DNA of 35,551 nt from Myxococcales bacterium (GTDB taxonomy: Bacteria > Myxococcota > Kuafuiibacteriia > Kuafuiibacteriales > Kuafuiibacteriaceae), in contig JAHQVK010000101.1 of assembly GCA_019634385.1 (NCBI GenBank), positions 1 to 35,551 of the forward strand. The letters are read 5' to 3'. Shown in pieces: positions 27,495-34,993 of the stretch. A program made the position numbers and the translations under genes. The notes below the pieces were generated by a model. It was not told the DNA's origin. It made no database searches and saw only the letters and a list, made by a program, of their open reading frames with translations. Numbering within the stretch: the first letter of the stretch is position 1; each line of letters starts with the position of its first letter.

Positions 27495-28357
27495 TTTGTA
27501 TCCCGTTTTCGAGCATGGATGACACCGTAGCGGATAGAACCCTGTTGGTAGCCGCGGATCATATGCCAGATAGCGACGACATCTCTAAGAGAACGGCGCA
27601 CTACGGCCCATCCTTGGCGGAGGAGCCAGGGCAGGTCACCAAGTCCCATCCAGATCTGATGAGGCCAGGTACCACGAACGTGGGTGGTCCAATCCGAGGT
27701 TCGAATCTCGATGAGCTCCGGATGAGCGTTGGCCATGGTTTCGTACTGGGGGATTGAGACAAAGAAGGGAAGTGCCCAAGCATGATAGATACGTTGCAGG
27801 CGGTGTTGTTCTGCGGCGCTCAATGCAGGAGGCTCTGAGCGATGGCACCAGGTTGCGATCACCAGGTGGCCACCTGGTCGTAGAACGCGGACCATCTCGC
27901 GCAGGAAGACTTCTTTGTCAGGCATGTGTTCGCCTGACTCGCATGACCAAACTAGGTCAAAAGTACTGTCAGGGAAAGGAAGCTCTAGAGCGTCCGCGAC
28001 TTTGAAGCTCACCTTCATATGAGATGGAGTAAGTTCGGTGGCTCGGTTCATCTGAGCCGGACTGAGGGTTACACCGGTTACCTCCGCGTTTGGCCATCGT
28101 TCAGCGAGATAACGGGCACTACCACCGATGCCGCATCCGACATCTAGGGCGTCATGTATAGTCTTTAGCTTTGTCCACCGAGTCAGCTGGTCAAGTAGTT
28201 CTATTTTTGCCCTTTTGAAATCCTGCTGCCACCAGCGATGGTCAGGATAATACCCGTGGTGAATATGCTCGCCCCAAAAGTGCTCCAGTACGCCGTCTTG
28301 GGTCCATGCATCGTACGCCTGGGTAATGCTATTGCTGCCTAGATAACTTTGGGTCAT
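27482..28357 (-). CDS. MPBQ/MSBQ-type methyltransferase (cyanobacterial Slr0418-like)
   Basis: It should methylate 2-methyl-6-phytylbenzoquinol before ring closure. The 291 residues carry AYDAWTQDGVLEHFWGEHIHHGYY (14-37). SAM motif I is LDVGCGIGG (71-79), then GVTLSPAQMNRATELTP and FDLVWSCESGEHMPDKEVFLREM. The region SDWTTHVRGTWPHQIWMGL resembles the TADW..PTLPAWLDTIW stretch of Slr0418, which is why I separate it from the gamma-TMT-like gene. The N-terminal hydrophobic segment of Slr0418 is missing. It is first in the operon; AGAGAG lies just upstream of the ATG. Confidence 0.82.
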   Translation of the reverse strand: MTQSYLGSNSITQAYDAWTQDGVLEHFWGEHIHHGYYPDHRWWQQDFKRAKIELLDQLTRWTKLKTIHDALDVGCGIGGSARYLAERWPNAEVTGVTLSPAQMNRATELTPSHMKVSFKVADALELPFPDSTFDLVWSCESGEHMPDKEVFLREMVRVLRPGGHLVIATWCHRSEPPALSAAEQHRLQRIYHAWALPFFVSIPQYETMANAHPELIEIRTSDWTTHVRGTWPHQIWMGLGDLPWLLRQGWAVVRRSLRDVVAIWHMIRGYQQGSIRYGVIHARKRDTKCPG

Positions 28358-28378
28358 TCGATCTCTCTTTTAGAGTAC

Positions 28379-28396
28379 CGAGCCGGACAAGGCTCG
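28379..28396 (-). promoter_or_regulatory. hairpin in the leader of the tocopherol operon
   Basis: CGAGCC (28379-28384) and GGCTCG (28391-28396) form a perfect six-pair stem with a six-base loop. It lies 21 bases upstream of the first start codon of the operon. I could not identify a convincing promoter in the 100 bases upstream. Confidence 0.35.
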
Positions 28397-28504
28397 TCGT
28401 TTTGTACACATGCTGCTCAAGCGCTGAACCGTAGGAACCGTCTCGTTATCACGGATTGTTTGGCTTTCGGCTAAGTCTGTGGCGCGATGCTGCTGAAGAT
28501 TTCT

Positions 28505-28602
28505 CGGTCGGGTACATCTCGTACCCTCTCTCCGGGGCTGACCCCCCACAAACGGGGGCTACGACGTCATCTCCGCTGCCGGAGTTGGAAGACACACCCT
28601 AG
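28505..28602. repeat. degenerate MITE, family A, right part only
   Basis: The block around 28521-28602 shares CGTACCCTC.CTCCGGGGC.GACCC, the following GGC.TACG.CGTCAT.TCC and a final GACAC.CCCTAG with the copies at 29106-29293 and 29594-29766. The right end GACACACCCTAG is recognisable but I found no left terminal repeat, so the copy is truncated or eroded. Its terminal CTAG (28599-28602) is also the left boundary of the family B element. Confidence 0.6.
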
Positions 28603-28766
28603 CGGGCCATCGGAAAAGTGAGTTAGGCGCTTCGCTGGTCCTTTTTCCGTGGAACGTCCGGACCGGCTTCGCCTTTCATCGGTTGTATGCGCCCTCTTCA
28701 TCCGGAGCGTTCCACGGAAAAGATACTTCGCGGATCACCCATCCCACTTTTCCGATGGCCTGCTAG
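28599..28766. repeat. MITE-like element, family B, copy 2 (complete)
   Basis: The 168-base element has terminal inverted repeats CTAGCGGGCCATCGGAAAAG at the left and, at the right, the inverse of CTAGCAGGCCATCGGAAAAG. Both ends finish in CTAG. Much of it recurs inverted at 1-139. No coding capacity is convincing. The next 159 bases (28767-28925) show no gene or recognisable element. Confidence 0.7.
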
Positions 28767-28925
28767 CCTCGGGTCTTTGGCTCGGGGAATCACGTAGTTT
28801 TTCCGAGGGGGAGCACTCAATCATTGATCGGTTGAAGCGTACCGCTGGTCTCCTAATGACTAAGGGCGCCGATCCTCCTGATTCTTAGCTTGATGTGTGC
28901 CTTGCCTGCTACGATCCACAGCTAC

Positions 28926-29109
28926 CTGGGTCGTGTCTTTTAAACGTCGGACGCGGCCTACGCGTCGTCTCTGAGTAGCCTGGATGTCCGGTGTGAGCTC
29001 CGGTCCCATCTCTTGTTGCCCCTCAGTCAATCGGAATGGCTAGCTAAGCTTAGTCTAAATAAGGTGCTCAGAAAATGTAGATCCACACCGAATGAAAGAC
29101 ACGCTCTAG
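28926..29109. repeat. MITE-like element, family A-related
   Basis: Left end CTGGGTCGTGTCTTT (28926-28940) and right end AAAGACACGCTCTAG (29095-29109) are inverse at 12 of 15 positions. The interior differs from the other family A copies, so it may be a distinct subfamily sharing only termini. It abuts the next element, sharing CTAG at 29106-29109. Confidence 0.55.
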
Positions 29110-29293
29110 GGCGTGTCTTTACCCTCCGGACCGCGTTCTGACTTGCATCCCACCTTTGTGAGGGAACGGTGGCATTGCCCTCCTTTCGGGCCTCTTGGTC
29201 CGTTACATCCCGTACCCTCCCTCCGGGGCCGACCCTTCGCACATGCGGTTTACGGCGTCATCTCCACAGCTAGAGGGTAAAGACACGCCCTAG
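29106..29293. repeat. MITE-like element, family A, best-preserved copy
   Basis: The 188-base element has perfect 21-base terminal inverted repeats (29106-29126 and 29273-29293), beginning CTAGGGCGTGTCTTTACCCT. It has no ORF of note. Its right CTAG (29290-29293) contains the stop codon of the glutaredoxin gene on the minus strand. CTAG or TA target duplication would fit IS5/IS630-like mobilising transposases, but no transposase is in the window. Confidence 0.8.
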
Positions 29294-29544
29294 TCTTTAA
29301 GTTTTGATTCAAGTTTGCCGGATTGGGCTAGGGCTGCCAGCTCGGTATAACCACCGATCGATTCTTCGCCAATAAATATTTGAGGCACAGTCCGCTGTCC
29401 GGTTACCTGAGCCAGCCAGGCTCTGGTTTGGGTATCGCCATCAACATCAATGGTTTCATACGGTACTTGCTGTTGGCTGAGGAGTGCCTTGGCCCGTTGG
29501 CAGTATGGGCACCACTCAGTAAGATAAATTTTTACTGACTTCAT
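29290..29544 (-). CDS. glutaredoxin (GrxC-type, dithiol)
   Basis: The 84-residue protein is a cytoplasmic thiol-disulfide oxidoreductase working with glutathione. The dithiol active site CPYC lies at residues 12-15. The cis-proline motif TVPQIFI and the glutathione-binding GG segment (ESIGGYTEL) follow, as in E. coli Grx3 (83 residues). Both sides are occupied by MITEs: one supplies the stop codon, another begins 50 bases upstream of the start. It therefore has a very short native upstream region, and its promoter may lie in the MITE. Its nearness to the tocopherol genes hints at redox defence, but this is only context. Confidence 0.92.
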   Translation of the reverse strand: MKSVKIYLTEWCPYCQRAKALLSQQQVPYETIDVDGDTQTRAWLAQVTGQRTVPQIFIGEESIGGYTELAALAQSGKLESKLKD

Positions 29545-29593
29545 TGAGACATCTACCGTCCTACCACGGATGAACTTTTCTCTTCGAATGGTT

Positions 29594-29766
29594 CTAGGGA
29601 GTGCCTTTACCCTCCAGACCGCGTTCTGACTTGTATCCTGCGCTTGTGCGGGGTCGGCGGCTTCGCCCCCCCTTTCGGCCTTCCCGTACCCTCCTTCCGG
29701 GGCCGACCCCTCACAACGGGGGCTACGGCGTCATATCCGCGGCCGGAGGGTAAAGACACGCCCTAG
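29594..29766. repeat. MITE-like element, family A, copy upstream of the glutaredoxin gene
   Basis: The 173-base element starts CTAGGGAGTGCCTTTACCCT (29594) and ends with the inverse of CTAGGGCGTGTCTTTACCCT (29746-29766). Terminal repeats agree at 19 of 21 positions. Its interior shares long blocks with 29106-29293, such as GACCGCGTTCTGACTTG near the left end. It lies between the glutaredoxin and glycosyltransferase genes. Confidence 0.8.
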
Positions 29767-29823
29767 CCTCGTGCTTTTGCGATGGGTGGGAGCTCAACCC
29801 AGCAGTGCATGGGTGGAGTCAAG

Positions 29824-31677
29824 TTAAGAGTCTGGCTGGATCAACTCATCCCCCACTAGAGGATTTTGTAGCTCAGCTGGCTTTTGCTCTAGCTCTGGAG
29901 CTGTTCGCTCCAACGGGGAAGGGGCTATTTGTACTCGGGCCTTTTCACAGTCATAGACACGGTACTCTTCTTCCCAAAACAGTGGACGTCTGGAGGGAGC
30001 AATATGAAGTAGTTCGCAGCGATCTATGATCGCTTTGTGGAACGTAACAACCGTGGGGTGCGCTTTGGTGGTCATCCACCACTCTTTGCGAACTACAAAT
30101 AGGCGAAAGTTATCTTTGAGCCAGTAATCCAGGGTCCATTCTTCTCGTTGACGGGGCCAAATGAACGGTTTGATGACGGCTATATCCTTTTCCTCAACGT
30201 ACTCCAGACCGGATGTAATCCATGGAATAGGAATGATATAGTAGGTGAGTCGTTGGTTGGGGGGCGCGGTATGGTGTTTGCTACCAGCGGTGTCCAAGCT
30301 AATATTGTATTTTTTGGCAAGGCGAGTGTGACGTGCCTGTTCTGCTTTGCGAGCTTCGAAGCTCTGTGTGAGATCTATTTTATCGATATCAGCGGCAAGA
30401 ATCCGGGTGGTTTCAGGCGCTGCGTGGCCTTGAATGACCCGAGCCAGCTCTTTCTTTACTGGATAGGTAATCGCTTGGCGGAGCACCCACGTAGTCCCAA
30501 AAAGAACGCATAGCAGAGAGCCTACGAGACATATTCTTCCCAATCGACGCCGGTGAGGTTCATAACTGTCTGCCAAGCGACCAAAAAAGATAGCTGTAAA
30601 TAGTACAATGTAGGATGTGAAGGGTAAAAAGAATCCCGAAGATGTTTGACCACGGGCGAAGATGATCACCAAAACGAGACCAACTATGGTTGAGCACCAA
30701 AAGAGCAGAGTGTGGTTGTCTCGGAATACAAAAGGTACAACAAAGAACCCCAAAAATAGTAGGGGTGTAGCTCCTCCACAAAAAGAGATAAGTGTAGGAA
30801 GACTGGTCTGAAAGAATGCTGCAATTCCGTTCGGTCCGTAAGACATTTGGGCCTGGATGGTCTGGTATTCGAGGAAATTGGGTAAATCCAAGAGTATTCC
30901 GATGCTCAGAACGGACCAAACCAATAAACCGACGCTTATGGTTACTACGGTGTGGCTGATAGTGAGTTTCCGATGTACTCGTGGGTCACGAATTTCGAGG
31001 GCTAGCAGTCCGACTAGCAAAGGAGCGATTAAAAAGATGGCGCTATGCTTGTATGCTCCAGCGATGGCCGCTGCGACCCCTACAAGGGCAGCATGAGCGG
31101 TGCTACATGGTTGATAGAGCAAATGAACCACCGCGAGTATAAGGAAAATGAGTCCGGTAGTCATACCAATTTGTGGCTTAGATACGTGACTCCATAGAAT
31201 CGAAACGGGAAGTAGAGCCATAATCAGTCCAACCAGAAAGCTGCTTCGCCGAGTGAGGCCATATTTCAGAGCGATCAAGGTGGCTAATGGCGCGGTGAGT
31301 GCCCCGAGAAATGCGGTGAATAGCCGGGCTGCATAATAGAAGGGCATGGGATTGTCGACGTAGAGCTGTCGTAGTTCTGCGGTTGACGAGAAAAATCCTC
31401 CCAGCCGAGCTAGCACGTACATAACAATAAATGTGATCGCGTTGAGATAGTTGCTAAGGGGTGGATAAAAATGCTGGGGCGGTACCAGTTGTCCGGCCAG
31501 GGCTTTGACCGCAGAGTCGATGTACTCCTCGCTATTTTGACCTCCCCATTCGATTCCGATGATGCGGACTAGCCACGCGAACACAAATAGACCACAGATT
31601 CCGCAGAGAAACCGGATGTATGGATCCATAGTGAGGTATTGCTCCCACATGGGACGGGTTTTTTGGGTGCTGACCAT
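29824..31677 (-). CDS. GT-C type membrane glycosyltransferase (PMT/GT39-like)
   Basis: The 617-residue protein has about ten to eleven hydrophobic segments in its first two thirds and a soluble C-terminal part of about 200 residues. The first loop, IIGIEWGGQNSEEYIDSAVKALAG followed by HFYPPLSNYL, fits the first-loop acidic motif of GT-C enzymes that transfer sugars from polyprenyl-phosphate donors to protein, lipid or glycan acceptors on the periplasmic side. The C-terminal segment (ITYPVKKELARVIQG..., LRLTYYIIPIPWI) has no family I recognise. It lies 54 bases after the oxygenase gene on the same strand. Donor and acceptor cannot be predicted. Confidence 0.65.
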   Translation of the reverse strand: MVSTQKTRPMWEQYLTMDPYIRFLCGICGLFVFAWLVRIIGIEWGGQNSEEYIDSAVKALAGQLVPPQHFYPPLSNYLNAITFIVMYVLARLGGFFSSTAELRQLYVDNPMPFYYAARLFTAFLGALTAPLATLIALKYGLTRRSSFLVGLIMALLPVSILWSHVSKPQIGMTTGLIFLILAVVHLLYQPCSTAHAALVGVAAAIAGAYKHSAIFLIAPLLVGLLALEIRDPRVHRKLTISHTVVTISVGLLVWSVLSIGILLDLPNFLEYQTIQAQMSYGPNGIAAFFQTSLPTLISFCGGATPLLFLGFFVVPFVFRDNHTLLFWCSTIVGLVLVIIFARGQTSSGFFLPFTSYIVLFTAIFFGRLADSYEPHRRRLGRICLVGSLLCVLFGTTWVLRQAITYPVKKELARVIQGHAAPETTRILAADIDKIDLTQSFEARKAEQARHTRLAKKYNISLDTAGSKHHTAPPNQRLTYYIIPIPWITSGLEYVEEKDIAVIKPFIWPRQREEWTLDYWLKDNFRLFVVRKEWWMTTKAHPTVVTFHKAIIDRCELLHIAPSRRPLFWEEEYRVYDCEKARVQIAPSPLERTAPELEQKPAELQNPLVGDELIQPDS

Positions 31678-31731
31678 CTACCTTCTCATCGCCAACGCTG
31701 CCCGATTGCAAAGCTCTCGACAACAGAGGTG

Positions 31732-32943
31732 CTAACCAAAAGTTGGGTAGATTCCTTGTGAGGCCGAACGGTTGGCCAAACCGGTCAAAACTTTAGGTAA
31801 CGCGAAATCGGCAGGGAGGCCATTGAGACCAAACTCTACTATATGTTGCCAATGTTGCTGCCCTGCTTGCACGGCGAGACGCTCACCCCCAGGTAGATGA
31901 CGTCGGAGTCGTTCTGTATTCCTAGTTATTTTCCGGACTGTATGGAAGCTGTATTTCCACATATCATTTGGAATTCCAAGCTGATCTGCGAGCTTCTCAC
32001 CGAGGAGGCCGCGTACAATGCCTTTATACGCCTGCATCCGCAAAGTGATCATTCGATGCTCTGCGTTAGACTGAGCTAATGCTAGTGGATGTTCCAAGAA
32101 TGCCCGGACCAAAGAGCGAGCATCGTTGTCTGGGTCACCTTCAGTGATCATGATTAATTGCAGAAGACGATCACCCTCTGATCGGGTGGCGGGGAGAAGA
32201 TCATGTTCGACACCCAAAACATGTCCAACATATCGCCATAGATGAACATAGTTTTCAGCCTCTTCGGACGATATGTGGATGCCCAATGCTTCGACGCCAT
32301 CTAGCCATGCGTGGGCAAATAATAGCACGGTGGCCATCATATCGTGTTGGTTGATGGGTGCGCCCCATCTCTGTGTGGGCCATGGATAGTGCTGTTTGAT
32401 GAGAGCCCTTACTTGCGCGTGGATCAACCTAACTTTCAAGGTGATCCGAAATCCGTCTGCCCCCGGTAGCATGCCGCCTGGGCTTGCTACTGCGGAAACA
32501 AACTTGGCTGTTTCTGCTAGTCGGTGACGTACTTTCGAGCGGAAATGGCCGGATAAGACTAAAGGCTTGTTTCCGGCTGGGGATGCATAGCCTGCCATTA
32601 AGGATCGGGCACCGAGCACGAGCCCACCCACCAGACCGGATCGAAAAAGTAATTGGCCCGCTTTTTCAACTCGCTCAAAATCGACCCATGCCGGAAGATC
32701 TTCGGCAGCTTGAATCAATTCGATCACCGGCCCAGCGATATTGGCATTAGCGTTAAATGCCTCTTCAATGGTTTGGTCCAAACCTCCAGGATGTGTCGGG
32801 GAGTGAGATAGGGCGGCAATGGCCGCATCAGCAAGTGGATCTTGGCGCAAAAGGCTTGGAGCCACCCGGTCGATCAGAGTCCCAAACCGAGTGCGAGCTT
32901 CATCGCGGCGGACGACTCTATCGGGCATCTCGATGTTCTTCAT
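31732..32943 (-). CDS. MpaB/Lcp-family (DUF2236) heme oxygenase-like protein
   Basis: The 403-residue protein belongs to the oxygenase MpaB / latex-clearing-protein superfamily of b-type heme enzymes that cleave polyisoprene or prenyl side chains. Family residues are visible: Arg141 and Thr145 in RLAETAKFV, the putative heme-axial His175 in KVRLIHAQVR, and the following NQHDMMATVLLFAHAWLDG helix. No Sec or Tat signal is obvious. Because the family acts on isoprenoid chains in characterised members, its closeness to a prenyl-chromanol operon is suggestive, but a MITE cluster and two genes separate them. The substrate is unknown. Confidence 0.75.
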   Translation of the reverse strand: MKNIEMPDRVVRRDEARTRFGTLIDRVAPSLLRQDPLADAAIAALSHSPTHPGGLDQTIEEAFNANANIAGPVIELIQAAEDLPAWVDFERVEKAGQLLFRSGLVGGLVLGARSLMAGYASPAGNKPLVLSGHFRSKVRHRLAETAKFVSAVASPGGMLPGADGFRITLKVRLIHAQVRALIKQHYPWPTQRWGAPINQHDMMATVLLFAHAWLDGVEALGIHISSEEAENYVHLWRYVGHVLGVEHDLLPATRSEGDRLLQLIMITEGDPDNDARSLVRAFLEHPLALAQSNAEHRMITLRMQAYKGIVRGLLGEKLADQLGIPNDMWKYSFHTVRKITRNTERLRRHLPGGERLAVQAGQQHWQHIVEFGLNGLPADFALPKVLTGLANRSASQGIYPTFG

Positions 32944-33079
32944 GACTGAAGTCTATGCGTCTGGAAACTGCTTCGCTTGAATCGAGCGACATAGCCGCCA
33001 AAAATTCTGATTTTTTGTCCGAGCCTTAGGAGATTTTACGGATTCGGGATACACCGACGGAGGAAGAGATCCAGGTATC

Positions 33080-34993
33080 GTGGTTTGGATGCGGTTGGCG
33101 CTCAAGCCTCCCAAACGAATAGCTCCAACATGGGTTTGGATAGGGTTCGGGTTGGTGTTGGGATGCAGCTTCGGAATTATCGGAAGCGCTTTTGGGATAC
33201 TGTTTGCTGGTTGGCCACCAGTATTTGGCGCATTGCTAGGGGTGATCGCCTATGGCGTCCTAGGGTATTTCGCGAGTCCTTGGCTACACCCTGCGGTGTG
33301 GGAACCTTTGGTGGTACTTGAAGGCGAACGATTGTGGTTGCCGCGGAGTAGGTATCGAAAGGTCATAGATGGCGTCCCACTGCTGTCTGTTGACTACATA
33401 GGATGGGGTGTAGGTAAGGACTTGCTTATCGGAACTGACCGTCGGGTGTACCGCCTTCCCGTAAAAGCGTTTGTCGAACCCGAGCGTATACCGGATCTTA
33501 TAGGTGAATATCGGCGCGCCTTGCGGCAGTTACCAGGTGGTGAAGACCATTTTGCTCAGTTACAACTAGCACTTGCTGCTGGTTCAACATTACGATCTCG
33601 TTCATCAATGGGAACTAACGGACTTTTGCTTTTGTTAGTTATGTACTTTCTTGGTGAGGCTGGGATGGGAGGGTTTTCCAAAAACCTTTTTGAACGGGCT
33701 TTGGTACATCTAACAATGGGAGCTAGTGCGTCTGGGCTTGTATGGCCGGAACCATGGAGAATAATGGTGTCGATATGCATTCATGGTTCGTACGTTCACG
33801 GGTGTCTCACTATAGCTGTGTTATTGGTGGTGGGCCAGGACCTTGAACGGATACTTGGAACTCGTCGTGTTCTAAATATATTTTTATGGAGCAGTTTGTG
33901 GACGCCGATAATGGAGATGTGGGGGTGGTCTGCAACTTTATATACCCTGGGGGCGACCGCTGGCTGTGCTGGATTGGTTGGGGCTTATGCGGTCATTCAA
34001 GTGGGATGGTGGAGGCATCTACCACCTGATTTTCGCAAATCAACCTTCTGGTGGAGTATGCGACTCATTACGCTATTACTGCTGTGTCTATATAGTCCAT
34101 ATGTCTCTTTGGTTGTTATTGTCCAGGCAGGGGTTGGTGGAGCCATTTTGGGGGGATACTATATATTTCAAGATAGTAAAGCGGTTGAGAAATTTGACTC
34201 ATTCTCCAGCTTATGGTCTTTAGGGAGCTTCTCATCCAGACAATCGAAAATTATTGTAAATATAAATATGTTTGTCTTTGGTGCGTCTGTGGTTTTAGGG
34301 GTGTTTCACTGGGCTAGAGCGTCTATTATTCATCAAAATGTCCTTCAACGTGTTCTACTCCCTAATATGACTGAGAAGCAGTTGTCAGTCTTAGACAATG
34401 CAGTGGAGATATGGCACCATCCGGATGCACCCCAATCATTGAAGAAAGCAGCAGACGCCTGGCTTACGAGTGCTTCTATGATGGATGGTGTGGAGCCCCA
34501 AATACTGCTGGCTCGCTCGGAGCGGCTGGAGATGGATGAGGATATGGGGGCGGCGCTTGCGCTCCGATGGCAAGCGATACAGGCCCATGGAGTAGGTGCC
34601 TTACCAGCTTTGGCGGATGGTTTAGCAGTGCTTGATGACAAGCCGATGGTACTCGGACCCGCGTCTCATTCGTCGGTGGAGATTCGTCGGTTGCTAGGGG
34701 ATGATACTATAGAGTTGGGGATGGACCCACCGCTAGACAAACCTAGTAACTTATTTTTACTACATGTGGATGTGTCTGGGAAGATTCTTGGTCTTTTGGA
34801 GTGGCCTTTAGCTTCGAAGCTCTCTGGCGTAACCACAATTGTTCCAGCAAGCGTTCAAAGGAGCTTGGATCAGGGGGGTAGACTAGATGCCGTGCTATGG
34901 GTAAATGCATCAATTTCCGAAGGCGTTTGTTACCACCCAATTCACGAGCAGGCGCACCAAAGTTGGCGTCGGTTTGGTGAGCTTGATGGTTAA
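33080..34993 (+). CDS. rhomboid-fold membrane protein lacking catalytic residues (pseudorhomboid) with C-terminal soluble domain
   Basis: The 637-residue protein has two N-terminal membrane helices, a soluble segment (about 70-175), a rhomboid-like six-helix core (about 180-370) and a helical and beta C-terminal region. The core keeps the rhomboid pattern HGSYVHG...GQDLERILGTRRV and GATAGCAGLVGAY. However, the oxyanion Asn is Thr244, the nucleophile Ser is Thr293, and the catalytic His is Gln349 (VQAGVGGAILGG). It is therefore probably not a protease. I use the GTG at 33080; an ATG three codons later is also possible. The following glycosyltransferase gene overlaps its end. Confidence 0.65.
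   Translation: MVWMRLALKPPKRIAPTWVWIGFGLVLGCSFGIIGSAFGILFAGWPPVFGALLGVIAYGVLGYFASPWLHPAVWEPLVVLEGERLWLPRSRYRKVIDGVPLLSVDYIGWGVGKDLLIGTDRRVYRLPVKAFVEPERIPDLIGEYRRALRQLPGGEDHFAQLQLALAAGSTLRSRSSMGTNGLLLLLVMYFLGEAGMGGFSKNLFERALVHLTMGASASGLVWPEPWRIMVSICIHGSYVHGCLTIAVLLVVGQDLERILGTRRVLNIFLWSSLWTPIMEMWGWSATLYTLGATAGCAGLVGAYAVIQVGWWRHLPPDFRKSTFWWSMRLITLLLLCLYSPYVSLVVIVQAGVGGAILGGYYIFQDSKAVEKFDSFSSLWSLGSFSSRQSKIIVNINMFVFGASVVLGVFHWARASIIHQNVLQRVLLPNMTEKQLSVLDNAVEIWHHPDAPQSLKKAADAWLTSASMMDGVEPQILLARSERLEMDEDMGAALALRWQAIQAHGVGALPALADGLAVLDDKPMVLGPASHSSVEIRRLLGDDTIELGMDPPLDKPSNLFLLHVDVSGKILGLLEWPLASKLSGVTTIVPASVQRSLDQGGRLDAVLWVNASISEGVCYHPIHEQAHQSWRRFGELDG

Noticed and set aside
27685-27715. GAGGTTCGAATCTCG looks like a tRNA T-arm
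   Set aside because: It lies inside the methyltransferase coding sequence, and no acceptor, D or anticodon stem can be built around it.
28649-28888. 79-codon plus-strand frame in the repeat cluster
   Set aside because: It is formed mostly from the family B element and lacks a ribosome binding site or recognisable motif.
28358-29823. Possible CRISPR array because of repeated blocks
   Set aside because: The repeats are few, 170-190 bases long, have inverted ends and no regular spacers, so they are MITE-like rather than CRISPR.
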